DNA of 40,764 bases from Dorea sp. Its GTDB lineage: Bacteria; Bacillota; Clostridia; Lachnospirales; Lachnospiraceae. Location of the stretch: positions 1 through 40,764 of the forward strand of contig JALEKG010000050.1 in NCBI GenBank assembly GCA_022769185.1, read 5' to 3'. Positions within the stretch are counted from its first letter, which is position 1. Each line of letters begins with the position of its first letter. The notes under the pieces are model-generated. The model saw only the letters and a program-made list of their open reading frames with translations, made no database searches and was not told the DNA's origin. This document shows positions 16,255-25,270 of the stretch, piece after piece. The translations under genes and the position numbers were made by a program.

Positions 16255-16283
16255 TATTATGCCAGATTTCTTTTCTTTTATTC
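16255..16283 (-). promoter_or_regulatory. Sigma-G/F-like promoter of the DUF1540 gene
   Basis: GAATA (minus strand 16283-16279), a 17-base spacer and CATAATA (16261-16255) match the forespore sigma-G consensus in both boxes and spacing. No TTGACA/TATAAT pair with proper spacing is seen in the same gap. Confidence 0.5.
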
Positions 16284-16303
16284 CTTTACATACCAGTTGA
16301 TTT

Positions 16304-18229
16304 TTAATCTTCTTTTATGATCTCACGCTGTGTTTTTGATGCAATTTCCTGCTTAATCGCTTTGATAAACTCATCCAGAGATTTCTGTCCCTCATCTCCT
16401 GCAAAACGGCTTCTTACAGACACCAGATTCTGCTCCTCTTCTTTTGCTCCTACCACAAGCATATATGGAATCTTGTTCATCTGTGCTTCACGAATCTTAT
16501 ATCCGATCTTCTCCGCACGCTCATCAATCTCTGCACGAATTCCAGCATTTTCCAGTTCTTTCAGGACTTTCTTTCCATATTCCAGATGTTTCTCGGAAAT
16601 TGGAAGTACCTTTACCTGTACCGGAGCAAGCCAGGTCGGGAATGCACCTGCAAAATGCTCGATCAAAATACCGATAAAACGCTCGATAGAACCAAATGCT
16701 ACACGATGGATCATGATCGGACGATGCTTCTCTCCATCAGCTCCTGTATATTCCAGATCAAAACGCTGCGGCATCTGCATATCCAGCTGAATGGTTCCGC
16801 ACTGCCAGGTTCTTCCGATAGAATCTTCCAGATGGAAATCAATCTTTGGTCCGTAGAATGCCCCGTCACCTTCATTGATCACATAGTCAAGACCCATATC
16901 ATCCAGTGCACCCTTCAGTCCTTCTGTTGCCATCTCCCAGTCTTCATCGCTTCCCATACTGTCCTCCGGACGAGTTGACAATTCCACATGATATTTGAAT
17001 CCAAATAAGCTATATACTTCGTCAATTAACTTTGTTACGCCCTTAATTTCATCACGAATCTGCTCTGGCATCATAAAGATATGTGCATCATCCTGATGGA
17101 AACAGCGTACACGGAATAACCCATGAAGAGCACCAGATTTTTCATGTCTGTGAACCAGTCCGATCTCACCTACACGAAGCGGCAGATCCTTGTAAGAACG
17201 TGGTTCTGATTTATATACTAACATACCACCCGGGCAGTTCATCGGTTTTACCGCAAAATCTTCCCCGTCAATTACAGTGGTATACATATTATCTTTATAA
17301 TGATCCCAGTGTCCAGAATTCTCCCAGAGGTGTCTGCTTAAAATGATCGGTGTGGAAATTTCCACATATCCGTTCTTCTTATGAAGATCTCTCCAGTAAT
17401 CCAGAAGCGTATTCTTAAGAACCATTCCCTTTGGCAGGAAGAACGGGAATCCCGGTCCTTCATCACACATCATAAATAATCCGAGTTCTCTTCCCAATTT
17501 CCGATGATCACGTTTCTTCGCTTCTTCAATCATATGAAGATATTCTTCCAGTTCTGCTTTCTTTGGGAAAGAAATTCCATAAATTCTGGTCAGCATCTTA
17601 TTCTTCTCGCTGCCTCTCCAATAAGCACCTGCAAGGCTCATAAGCTTCACAGCTTTGACATTCTTTGTAGACATCAGATGTGGACCTGCACACAGATCTA
17701 CAAATTCTCCCTGCTGATAAAAACTAATCTCCTCTCCTTCCGGAAGATCCTCAACCAGCTCAACTTTATATGGTTCATCATTTTCTTTAAAATACGCAAT
17801 CGCTTCTTCTCTCGTCTTTGTAAATCTTTCGATCGGAAGTGCTTCTTTTACGATTTTCTTCATCTCTGCTTCAATTTTTTCCAGATCCTCTGCAACAAAA
17901 GGCGTTTCTCTGTCAAGGTCATAATAGAATCCATTATCGATCGATGGTCCAATTGCAAGTCTGGTCTCCGGATAAAGGCGTTTGATTGCCTGTGCCATAA
18001 TATGGGATGTTGTATGCCAGAATGCTCCTTTCCCATCTTCGGAATCAAATGTCAGGATCTCAAGCTCACAATCCTCAGAGATCTCTGTTCTAAGATCTAC
18101 AATATCCCCATTTACCTTTGCAGATGTTGCAACTCTTGCAAGTCCCTCACTGATATCTTTTGCAATATCCAGCACAGACATGCTTCCTTCATACTCTTTA
18201 AATGAGCCGTCTTTTAATGTGATTTTCAT
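16304..18229 (-). CDS. thrS: Threonyl-tRNA synthetase
   Basis: Charges tRNA-Thr with threonine. The 641-residue class II enzyme has the N-terminal TGS domain (1-60), the editing domain with HxxxH-type zinc ligands (FWHTTSHIMAQAI), the catalytic core (KPMNCPGGMLVYKS; LRVGEIGLVHRHEKSGALHGLFRVRCFHQDDAHIF) and the C-terminal anticodon-binding domain. Length is normal. The ATG at 18229 follows AGAGAGG. It is a single gene under a Thr T-box; no hairpin terminator follows, so transcription may run into the DUF1540 unit. Confidence 0.98.
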   Translation of the reverse strand: MKITLKDGSFKEYEGSMSVLDIAKDISEGLARVATSAKVNGDIVDLRTEISEDCELEILTFDSEDGKGAFWHTTSHIMAQAIKRLYPETRLAIGPSIDNGFYYDLDRETPFVAEDLEKIEAEMKKIVKEALPIERFTKTREEAIAYFKENDEPYKVELVEDLPEGEEISFYQQGEFVDLCAGPHLMSTKNVKAVKLMSLAGAYWRGSEKNKMLTRIYGISFPKKAELEEYLHMIEEAKKRDHRKLGRELGLFMMCDEGPGFPFFLPKGMVLKNTLLDYWRDLHKKNGYVEISTPIILSRHLWENSGHWDHYKDNMYTTVIDGEDFAVKPMNCPGGMLVYKSEPRSYKDLPLRVGEIGLVHRHEKSGALHGLFRVRCFHQDDAHIFMMPEQIRDEIKGVTKLIDEVYSLFGFKYHVELSTRPEDSMGSDEDWEMATEGLKGALDDMGLDYVINEGDGAFYGPKIDFHLEDSIGRTWQCGTIQLDMQMPQRFDLEYTGADGEKHRPIMIHRVAFGSIERFIGILIEHFAGAFPTWLAPVQVKVLPISEKHLEYGKKVLKELENAGIRAEIDERAEKIGYKIREAQMNKIPYMLVVGAKEEEQNLVSVRSRFAGDEGQKSLDEFIKAIKQEIASKTQREIIKED

Positions 18230-18337
18230 CTTGGTTTCCTCTCTTTTCTATGAATGTAATTTCCTTGATACGCAGACTGTCGGAGTGCACATTCTCCCGG
18301 AGGCTTTTACTGTATGGAATTGAAATCCCCATAGAAT

Positions 18338-18374
18338 AAAAAAAGTCCCTTACAGCCTGCCTGCTGTAAGGGAC
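18338..18374 (-). terminator. Terminator of the Thr T-box
   Basis: GTCCCTTACAGC pairs perfectly (12 bp) with GCTGTAAGGGAC around AGGCAG and is followed by seven Ts on the minus strand. Confidence 0.92.
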
Positions 18375-18585
18375 GAGTAATCTTTTCTCGCGGTTCCACC
18401 CTGCTTGAACTGACATAAAACATGCCAGAACCACTTCATTCTGATGATAACGGAATCACCGGACTGCTTTACAGCCACTCAGAGGTAGTCTTCAGATGGT
18501 TCCAAAATAAGAAGCTTTCAGCCAACGACTTCTCTCTCTGCAATCTCTTTCCCAACCTACTCGTCTCGTCAACGCGTTTTCATAT
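18338..18585 (-). promoter_or_regulatory. T-box leader, Thr specifier (ACC)
   Basis: The AGGGTGGAACCGCG element lies at 18402-18389. In the specifier region the sequence TTGGA-ACC-ATC places the Thr codon ACC at 18500-18498. The T-box bulge UGGA requires a U discriminator. The tRNA-Thr(GGU) at 30931-31003 has exactly that anticodon and discriminator. Low charging of this tRNA should turn on thrS. Confidence 0.92.
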
Positions 18586-18591
18586 GTTACC

Positions 18592-18619
18592 ATTATAACA
18601 CCATCAAATTCTTTGTCAA
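18592..18619 (-). promoter_or_regulatory. Promoter of thrS
   Basis: TTGACA (18619-18614), a 16-base spacer and TGT-TATAAT (-10 at 18597-18592): consensus boxes with an extended -10. It begins just after the ydcF stop. Confidence 0.8.
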
Positions 18620-18636
18620 TCATTTTATCTTTCAGG

Positions 18637-19368
18637 TCAGGATATGCAGTTCAACAGCCACATCTTCCAGACCGCCATACATTCCCGTACCATATAATTC
18701 ACAACCAGAAGCGGATTGCATCCGGCAGCAATCGGACAGGGCTGCTCATAACCAAGCTTTTTTGCATACTGACATGCCCGATAAAGATGAAAATGATTGG
18801 AAACAATCCCTACCGGCTTCGTCGCATCCTCTATGAATGCAAGCGAATACCTCAGATTCTCCTGCGTAGTTCTGGATCGTTTTTCAAGAAAAATCCTGCT
18901 TTTCTCGATTCCATGTGAAGTCAGATATCCCGCCATGGCCTCCGCCTCAGGGATTTCCTCTCCTTTTCCTCTCCCTCCTGAAACAACCACCCGGGTATCC
19001 GGATATTTTTCCAGATACTTTAGTGCTTCATCCAGCCGCCTTCTTAGAGAGTCCGTAATTTTTCTTCCACTGACCTGAGCCCCTAGAACGACCAGATAAC
19101 GACATTTTTTCTGGTGATTTCGAAACATCCCTGCTACGATCACACTTTCTGTTGCCAGAAAAGCAATCGCCAGAAACAACATCAGGATCTTCAAAACAAC
19201 CGGTATTCTATCATATTGCAGAACCTTCACCCCTAAAACACATAATCCCCCTGCTCCCAGCCAGAATCTTGAAAATGTAGAGTTCCATTTCCGAAGTGCT
19301 GCACAAAGCATCGCATAATATACGAGGCAAAAGATTCCCACGATTAATAATACTATTTTCCACAGCAT
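18637..19368 (-). CDS. YdcF/ElyC-family membrane protein (DUF218)
   Basis: A 243-residue protein with three N-terminal hydrophobic helices (about 2-22, 33-50 and 58-80) and a DUF218/YdcF domain (about 88-235). The family pattern is [60 protein letters not shown] and [10 protein letters not shown]. Relatives such as ElyC and SanA affect envelope biogenesis; the biochemical role is not established. The ATG at 19368 overlaps the end of the SEC-C gene by 16 bases, so the two are translationally linked. Confidence 0.87.
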   Translation of the reverse strand: MLWKIVLLIVGIFCLVYYAMLCAALRKWNSTFSRFWLGAGGLCVLGVKVLQYDRIPVVLKILMLFLAIAFLATESVIVAGMFRNHQKKCRYLVVLGAQVSGRKITDSLRRRLDEALKYLEKYPDTRVVVSGGRGKGEEIPEAEAMAGYLTSHGIEKSRIFLEKRSRTTQENLRYSLAFIEDATKPVGIVSNHFHLYRACQYAKKLGYEQPCPIAAGCNPLLVVNYMVRECMAVWKMWLLNCIS

Positions 19369-19859
19369 TTCTTATATTTTTTACCGGAACCACACGGACA
19401 TGGATCATTTCTCCCGACCTTCTTGCCCTTGCGGATTGTTCCGGATTCTTTCTGCTCTTTATACAGTTTTTTCAACTCTTCCTCGGAATAGATTTCTTTC
19501 CACTGAGGAAGCTCATACAGCCAGTCGGCTTTTGCTGCAACCATATTTTTATATAATTTTTCCTTATCAAATGCAAGGCTCACAACCGTGTCCTCATCCA
19601 TAGTCTCAATTGGATTGGCCTCTTTTAAACTATCATTGATACCATCCAGGAATCCAACCATTGTCAGAACTTCCTGACCATACTTTTCAGCGAGTTCTTT
19701 GACTGTTCCCTTTACTTCTTCCTCTGGATTCGTAAGAAGCTCTTCATAGATTTCTTTTTCAATCTGAAAATATGTTGACCAGAATCTCTGAAGCTGACCT
19801 CTGTCTGCTTTCTCATCATATGCGATATCATGCCATTGTTCCAATAATGTACGACTCAT
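19353..19859 (-). CDS. SEC-C motif protein
   Basis: A 168-residue, largely helical acidic protein ending in a SEC-C zinc-binding motif ([20 protein letters not shown]), the module also found at the SecA C-terminus and in many stand-alone proteins. The N-terminal 145 residues match no family I can name. The start at 19859 is chosen because AAGGAG lies seven bases before it; the upstream in-frame extension to 19985 overlaps the divergent gene and has no ribosome binding site. It is linked to ydcF by overlap. Confidence 0.8.
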   Translation of the reverse strand: MSRTLLEQWHDIAYDEKADRGQLQRFWSTYFQIEKEIYEELLTNPEEEVKGTVKELAEKYGQEVLTMVGFLDGINDSLKEANPIETMDEDTVVSLAFDKEKLYKNMVAAKADWLYELPQWKEIYSEEELKKLYKEQKESGTIRKGKKVGRNDPCPCGSGKKYKKCCGK

Positions 19860-19957
19860 ATTCTTATACTCCTTTGTATCTATAGATTCATTTGCAATTT
19901 TTGATTGCTCTTTATATAATATACTAAAGTCTTGATTAGATGTAAAGGATGATTCGC

Positions 19958-20176
19958 ATGAAAAATTTAAAACGCATTTTGGCACTGATTGCTGCTATCG
20001 GACTATTTGGCATGTATGCATGTACTTTGATTTTCGCTCTGATCGGCAGTCCAAACGCCACCAGTCTTCTATGGGCATCAATTGCATGTACCATCATTTT
20101 ACCCGTTCTTCTATACGGTTATCTTCTGGTCTATAAACTTACACATCACGACCATGAAGATGATGACACCAGGTAA
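19958..20176 (+). CDS. Small two-helix membrane protein
   Basis: A 72-residue protein with two hydrophobic helices (about 8-30 and 38-60) and a short acidic, histidine-bearing C-terminus ([10 protein letters not shown]). The ATG at 19958 follows AAAGGA with eight bases of spacing; an ATG three codons upstream (19949) is too close to that site. It is divergent from the SEC-C gene. No family is recognised. Its last 31 bases overlap a small minus-strand gene. Confidence 0.7.
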   Translation: MKNLKRILALIAAIGLFGMYACTLIFALIGSPNATSLLWASIACTIILPVLLYGYLLVYKLTHHDHEDDDTR

Positions 20177-20310
20177 TATTCCAGAGGGGTCATTCCCGAC
20201 CCTTCTATGATGCATCTCGTTTCTTTTTCCCGGATTTTCTTTCTTTTGGCAAGGTATTCTTCCATTGAAATTACTTCTGTCTCTTTGGTTTCCCATTCTC
20301 TTGTATGCAT
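20146..20310 (-). CDS. Small charged protein, 54 residues
   Basis: On the minus strand GGAGG stands seven bases before an ATG at 20310. It opens 54 codons: MHTREWETKETEVISMEEY, then LAKRKKIREKETRCIIEGS, ending ..[13 protein letters not shown]. Composition is Glu/Lys/Arg rich with one short hydrophobic end. A good ribosome binding site and coding-like composition support a real gene. No family is recognised. The stop lies inside the convergent small membrane-protein gene. A TATAAT-containing A/T-rich stretch around 20394 may supply the promoter. Confidence 0.55.
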   Translation of the reverse strand: MHTREWETKETEVISMEEYLAKRKKIREKETRCIIEGSGMTPLEYYLVSSSSWS

Positions 20311-20454
20311 AATAATACCTCCATTTCTACTAATTTTTATCTCCCCTATGTCTTTCCGACTTTACTATTATATTTTCCATGATTGTATTATATGCATATT
20401 TTGTGTCGCTTTTTTGTCCACCTTCTGAAAAAAATCTAAGGAATATCTTAAGAA

Positions 20455-20488
20455 AAAAGGTACCCGTACAATCTGTACACGTACCTTT
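20455..20488 (-). terminator. Terminator after purA
   Basis: AAAGGTACGTGTACAG pairs with the opposite arm TTGTACGGGTACCTTT, followed by TTTCTTAAG on the minus strand, immediately after the purA stop. Confidence 0.8.
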
Positions 20489-20499
20489 ATCAACCACTC

Positions 20500-21786
20500 T
20501 TATTTTTCTACATTTCTATAGATAATATCATTTCTTCCCGGTCCATTGGAAACCATTGTGATCGGGTAACCAATCTGTTCCTCAACAAACTCTACATATT
20601 TTCTACAGTTTTCCGGAAGATCTTCATAATTCTTAATTCCGCGGATGTCACATGTCCATCCTGGAAGCGACTTAAGACCCGGTATTGCCTTTACAAGCAG
20701 ATGTGGAGTCGGGAATTCTGTTGTAACCTCCCCCTCAATTTCATATCCCACACATACCGGAATCTCATCCAGGTATCCTAATACAACCAAAACAGTAAAT
20801 GCAACATCTGTAGTTCCCTGCATTCTGCAGCCATACTTGGACGCAACGCAGTCAAACCATCCCATTCTTCTTGGACGTCCGGTCGTTGCTCCAAATTCTC
20901 CGCCATCTCCGCCGCGGCGTCTCAATTCATCTGCCTCTTCTCCAAAAATCTCGCTGACAAATGCTCCTGCCCCTACAGCACTGGAATAAGCCTTACATAC
21001 TGTTACAACCTTCTGAATCTCATATGGAGGGATTCCTGCTCCAATTGCACCATATCCCGCCAGTGTAGAAGAAGAAGTTACCATTGGATATATTCCATGA
21101 TCCGGATCTTTCAGAGAACCCAGCTGACCCTCCAGAAGGATCTCCTTTCCTTCTTTCAATGCATTGTGCAGATAAAGTGAAGTATCACATACATATGGTT
21201 CAACCATCTTTTTATATTCCTGCAGTTCCTGATACAGATCATCCGGATGAATTGCCGGTTTATGATACAAATGCTCCAACAGAACATTCTTCTGCTCTGC
21301 CACACGTACCACCTTTTCTTTCAGCAGCTCATCATCAAAAAGTTCGCTGACCTGGAAACCGATCTTTGCATATTTATCAGAATAAAATGGTGCAATTCCG
21401 GACTTCGTGGAACCAAAAGACTTTCCTCCCAGTCGTTCTTCTTCATATGCATCAAAGTTCTTATGATAAGACATTACCATCTGTGCACGATCAGACACCA
21501 GAATCTTCGGCATCGGAACCCCTTTGTCAAGAATAGACTGGATTTCTTTAAACAGAACCGGTACATCCAATGCAACACCATTACCTATAATACTGGTCGT
21601 ATGATTATAAAATACGCCTGACGGCAATGTATGCAGCGCAAATTTTCCGTAATCATTTATAATTGTGTGTCCTGCATTGGCACCACCCTGAAATCTTACA
21701 ATGATATCCGCTTTCTGGGCAAGCATATCTGTGATCTTACCCTTTCCTTCATCGCCCCAGTTAGCACCAACTACTGCTTTTACCAT
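20500..21786 (-). CDS. purA: Adenylosuccinate synthase
   Basis: Joins IMP and aspartate with GTP to form adenylosuccinate, the first step from IMP to AMP. The 428-residue sequence shows the N-terminal P-loop (VGANWGDEGKGKITD), GGANAGHT, the IMP-binding SSTLAGYGAIGAG region, TTGRPRRMGWFD and the GTP-binding C-terminus ENCRKYVEFVEEQ. The ATG at 21786 was chosen because GGAGG stands just before it and gives the normal N-terminus; a longer form to 21822 has no ribosome binding site. Single gene with own promoter and terminator. Confidence 0.98.
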   Translation of the reverse strand: MVKAVVGANWGDEGKGKITDMLAQKADIIVRFQGGANAGHTIINDYGKFALHTLPSGVFYNHTTSIIGNGVALDVPVLFKEIQSILDKGVPMPKILVSDRAQMVMSYHKNFDAYEEERLGGKSFGSTKSGIAPFYSDKYAKIGFQVSELFDDELLKEKVVRVAEQKNVLLEHLYHKPAIHPDDLYQELQEYKKMVEPYVCDTSLYLHNALKEGKEILLEGQLGSLKDPDHGIYPMVTSSSTLAGYGAIGAGIPPYEIQKVVTVCKAYSSAVGAGAFVSEIFGEEADELRRRGGDGGEFGATTGRPRRMGWFDCVASKYGCRMQGTTDVAFTVLVVLGYLDEIPVCVGYEIEGEVTTEFPTPHLLVKAIPGLKSLPGWTCDIRGIKNYEDLPENCRKYVEFVEEQIGYPITMVSNGPGRNDIIYRNVEK

Positions 21787-21856
21787 ATCAATTCCTCCTG
21801 CGTTATTATCATAACTCATCATTCATCGTTCGTGGAATTCAAAAACCACCGTGCCT

Positions 21857-21885
21857 ATTATACTATATTTTTGTTTCCATGTAAA
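21857..21885 (-). promoter_or_regulatory. Promoter of purA
   Basis: TTTACA (21885-21880), a 17-base spacer and a perfect TATAAT (21862-21857) on the minus strand, with a 5' leader of about 65 bases. No PurR box or riboswitch is recognised in it. Confidence 0.7.
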
Positions 21886-21933
21886 ATGCATTTTTACCTA
21901 TTCTATCATATTTTACAATATTATCCTTCCTCA

Positions 21934-23496
21934 TTACATCAGCGGAGCAAACAATCTCAGTACCTGCCCCATAATCTTGCTAAGCGCGCTTCTGTTTTTC
22001 ACTTCAGTCAGGGTCACCTTATGACATTTTTCCAACGTTTTCTGAAAGTCCCATTCCACTCTGTCCACTTCAGAATTGTTATAAATAAAAACTCCATTTT
22101 CAAAATGAAGATACAGGCTCCTGTAATCCAGATTGATCGTTCCCACTGTCGCAGTATCATCATCCGAAATAAATACTTTTGCATGCACAAATCCAGGTGT
22201 GTATTCATAGATCTGCACACCTCCCTGGATCAACTCCTTGTAGAAAGTCTTGGCTACCACAAATGCATACCATTTATCTGGAATATGCGGCATGATAATA
22301 ATCACTTCTATTCCGCTTTTTGCTGCTCTGATCAGGGTTGTCAACATTTCATTGTCCAGAATCAGATAGGGAGTCATAATATGCACATATTTTTTTGCAT
22401 GATTTAAAATGTGAAAATAAACTTCTTCTCCCACATTTTCATTATCGAAAGGACTATCCGCATAAGGGATGATATAGCCCAGCTCCCGTCTGAGTCCTTC
22501 GCGCTTTGGCGTCAGATATCTTCCATAAGTCTCTACCCCACGCTCATCCACATTCCACATCTGTAAAAATATCATGGTCAGGCTCTGAACAGCATCACCT
22601 TTCAGCATTACTGCTGTATCTTTCCAATGTCCAAACCTTTCCTTTTTATTGATGTATTCATCCGCCAGATTCACTCCTCCGACATATCCCACCATTCCAT
22701 CAATCACACAGATTTTTCTGTGATCACGATTGTTCTGAACGGTAGATACAAAAGGACGTATCTTATTGGACATCTTACATTGGATATTGTAGCGTTTCAG
22801 TTTTTTGGGATAATTGTAAGGCAATAAAGTAAATGCACACATTCCATCATACATAAACCTTACCTCGACACCTTCCTGCGCTTTTTCGATCAAAATATCC
22901 AGTATCGTATCCCACATGTAGCCTTCTTCCACGATAAAATATTCCATGAAAATGAATTTTTTTGCTTTCTCCAGTTCAGCCACCATGGATTCAAACTTAT
23001 ATTCTCCCAATGAAAAATACTTTACTTCGGTATTCCGGTATGTGGGGAACCCCAGCTGGTTCGAAAGATAATAAGATAACTGGGCATTTGCCGATTTACT
23101 CGCCCGAAGTGCATCCACGATCTCCGGATCCTGCTCCATATAAAGATCCGTCTCCATTCTCAGAGTAGACAGACGATCCCTCATATAACGTGTCTCCAGC
23201 TGCATCTGTACGTAAATATAAAAAATTGTTCCAATTACGGGAAATGCAAGTACCAGAAGCATCCATGTCATCTTAAATGCCGGATTTCCCTCAGAATTAA
23301 TGATATATATCAGAACAACAATTCCCAATACAGTTAATGCACCGTAAATATAGGTTGCATATTCCTGGAGATAAAAACCGACTGCCACAAAAATCCCAAG
23401 CTGAAGCAGAATCAATAATGTAAAGATTCCGGCTCTACTGAATACGATACGAGATAAGCCCTTTTTAGCAGTCTGTTTCGTCTCATTTTCATTCAT
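21934..23496 (-). CDS. cls: Cardiolipin synthase
   Basis: Condenses phosphatidylglycerol molecules to cardiolipin at the membrane. The 520-residue protein has two or three N-terminal membrane helices and the two phospholipase-D HKD motifs: HRKICVID in the middle and HAKVFISD near residue 425, each followed by the Gly/Asn element (GGVNLADEY; GTINLDYRS). Length and layout match Cls. ATG at 23496 follows AAGGAGAAGAG. Monocistronic, between two terminators/promoters. Confidence 0.94.
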   Translation of the reverse strand: MNENETKQTAKKGLSRIVFSRAGIFTLLILLQLGIFVAVGFYLQEYATYIYGALTVLGIVVLIYIINSEGNPAFKMTWMLLVLAFPVIGTIFYIYVQMQLETRYMRDRLSTLRMETDLYMEQDPEIVDALRASKSANAQLSYYLSNQLGFPTYRNTEVKYFSLGEYKFESMVAELEKAKKFIFMEYFIVEEGYMWDTILDILIEKAQEGVEVRFMYDGMCAFTLLPYNYPKKLKRYNIQCKMSNKIRPFVSTVQNNRDHRKICVIDGMVGYVGGVNLADEYINKKERFGHWKDTAVMLKGDAVQSLTMIFLQMWNVDERGVETYGRYLTPKREGLRRELGYIIPYADSPFDNENVGEEVYFHILNHAKKYVHIMTPYLILDNEMLTTLIRAAKSGIEVIIIMPHIPDKWYAFVVAKTFYKELIQGGVQIYEYTPGFVHAKVFISDDDTATVGTINLDYRSLYLHFENGVFIYNNSEVDRVEWDFQKTLEKCHKVTLTEVKNRSALSKIMGQVLRLFAPLM

Positions 23497-23578
23497 ATTA
23501 CTCTCTTCTCCTTATCATTCAAGCAGTTCTAATTTTAGTATATATTTTATAGTTTAACATAATTTATGCGCAAAATGA

Positions 23579-23609
23579 AGGCGAAAAGCTAAAATAAAAC
23601 TTTTCGCCT
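23579..23609 (-). terminator. Terminator after the second AGCS gene
   Basis: AGGCGAAAAG pairs with CTTTTCGCCT around an A/T-rich loop; TCATTTTG follows on the minus strand. The U-run is weak, but the position between AGCS and cls is right. Confidence 0.6.
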
Positions 23610-23658
23610 GTCTTGACCTCTCTCCCTCAAAACAATATTTATAATCTTTTTTCGTTTC

Positions 23659-25089
23659 CTATGCTGTTTTTTTCTTTTTTGCAGTTTTGTAAGCCTTTCT
23701 CTCCTTTTCCAGAATTGGCTGATATCGATCTACCTCTTTTGCGATTACATTATTCAGAAGAAGCATACAGATCAAGTTTGGAATCGCCATCAGCGCATTC
23801 ATGATATCTGAAATATTCCATACCAGATCTAAGGTCTGTGTAGCACCTATAAATACGACCAGTGAAAATACCACTCTGTAAATCACATTGAATGTATGGC
23901 TCTGGAATAAATATTCAAATGCTTTTTCCCCGTGGTATTCCCATCCAAGAATCGTAGAAAAAGCAAATAAGATAATTCCAATTGTGACCAGATATTTTCC
24001 GACCGGTCCCAGAACGGATTCAAATGCCGCAACCGTAAGTTGAACTCCCTGAAGTGGTTCACCGGATGCATTTGTCGTTCCCAATACTCCAGATGCTGCA
24101 ATTGCAATTCCGGTAATTGAGCAGACAACAATCGTATCAAAGAATGTACCTGTCATATTAATATATCCTTGTCTTACCGGATCATCTGTCGTAGCTGCCG
24201 CTGCCGTAATTGCTGCGGAACCCAGACCTGCCTCATTGGAAAATACTCCTCGTGCAACACCGTAGCGGATAGAATTCATAACAGATACCGTAATCGTTCC
24301 GAGGACACCTCCGCCAACCGCTTTCGGATTCAATGCCATTCCAAAGATCAGATACAGACCATGTGGAACATTCTGGTAATTTCCAATGATAACGATCAAT
24401 CCTGCAATCACATAGAAAACAGCCATTCCTGGAACAACTACAGAAGATACTTTAGAAATTGAAGTAATTCCACCCAGAATAATCATAAGTGCCAGTACAG
24501 TAAGTATGATTCCTGTTACCCATACAGGAATTCCAAACGCTTCTTTCACGGAACCAGAAATAGAGTTGGCCTGCGTCATATTTCCAATTCCAAAAGATGC
24601 CAGAACGGAAAATAGCGCAAACAAAAATCCCAACGTCTTACCAAAAGATTTGTTCTTAAATGCGTTTTTCATCGTATACATCGGTCCGCCAGACATCTCA
24701 CCTTTTTCGTTCACTTCACGATACTTGATTGCAAGCATACATTCACTGAACTTAGAAGTTAATCCAAAACATGCCGAAATCCACATCCACACCAAAGCTC
24801 CCGGTCCGCCGGAAAACATCGCTGTTGCAACACCAATAATGTTACCAGTTCCAATCGTAGCTGCAAGCGCTGTCATCAATGCAGAAAACGGCGATACATC
24901 ACCGGTTCCTCTTTTGGTTGTCCTCGCCTCTTTACTCAGCACACTATGCAATGCATAGCCAAGATTTCTCCAGGGAAGAAATTTCAATCGAATCGTAAGA
25001 AAAATGCCTGTGCCTACCAGTAATACCAACATCACTGGGCCCCATACAAAAGAATCGATTGCGCCTACAATTTCATTTACTCTCTCCAT
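23659..25089 (-). CDS. Na+/alanine (glycine) symporter, AGCS family (second copy)
   Basis: Second AGCS symporter, 476 residues, eleven or so helices. Signatures are GPGALVWMWISACFGLTSKFSE and RYGVARGVFSNEAGLGSAAITAAAA, with GWEYHGEKAFEYLF near the end and a lysine-rich C-terminus (KAYKTAKKKKTA). It imports alanine or glycine with Na+. ATG at 25089 follows AAAGGAG. Unlike the paralogue at 10881-12266 its leader holds a strong intrinsic terminator, so the two copies are regulated differently. Confidence 0.93.
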   Translation of the reverse strand: MERVNEIVGAIDSFVWGPVMLVLLVGTGIFLTIRLKFLPWRNLGYALHSVLSKEARTTKRGTGDVSPFSALMTALAATIGTGNIIGVATAMFSGGPGALVWMWISACFGLTSKFSECMLAIKYREVNEKGEMSGGPMYTMKNAFKNKSFGKTLGFLFALFSVLASFGIGNMTQANSISGSVKEAFGIPVWVTGIILTVLALMIILGGITSISKVSSVVVPGMAVFYVIAGLIVIIGNYQNVPHGLYLIFGMALNPKAVGGGVLGTITVSVMNSIRYGVARGVFSNEAGLGSAAITAAAATTDDPVRQGYINMTGTFFDTIVVCSITGIAIAASGVLGTTNASGEPLQGVQLTVAAFESVLGPVGKYLVTIGIILFAFSTILGWEYHGEKAFEYLFQSHTFNVIYRVVFSLVVFIGATQTLDLVWNISDIMNALMAIPNLICMLLLNNVIAKEVDRYQPILEKERKAYKTAKKKKTA

Positions 25090-25112
25090 AAACTTCGCAC
25101 TCCTTTCTCAAA

Positions 25113-25147
25113 CAAAAAAAGGACAAGATGTTGACCACCTTGTCCTT
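25113..25147 (-). terminator. Leader terminator (attenuator) of the second AGCS gene
   Basis: On the minus strand AAGGACAAGGTG pairs with CATCTTGTCCTT (12 bp including one G-U) around GTCAA and runs into seven Ts, ending 24 bases before the AGCS start codon. No gene reads into it from upstream, since the neighbour is divergent. Whatever regulates it must act on this hairpin; no alternative stem is visible in the short transcript. Confidence 0.8.
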
Positions 25148-25157
25148 ATGGTTGTTT

Positions 25158-25185
25158 ATTTTACACAGAAAAAATAAATTGTCAA
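25158..25185 (-). promoter_or_regulatory. Promoter of the second AGCS gene
   Basis: TTGACA (25185-25180), a 16-base spacer and TAAAAT (25163-25158). The start point would be near 25151, so the leader hairpin begins about four bases into the RNA. Confidence 0.75.
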
Positions 25186-25270
25186 GTTTTTATTTTATTT
25201 TTATGGTAAACGACTCACAATATGTGTTATTATATATTTAGCTCGAATTGCAGAAAGGAGTTAAGATATC

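Noticed and set aside
20207-20428. A 73-codon plus-strand frame rich in Phe, Ile and Ser
   Set aside because: It is mostly the antisense of the better supported 54-codon minus-strand gene plus A/T-rich spacer and lacks a ribosome binding site.
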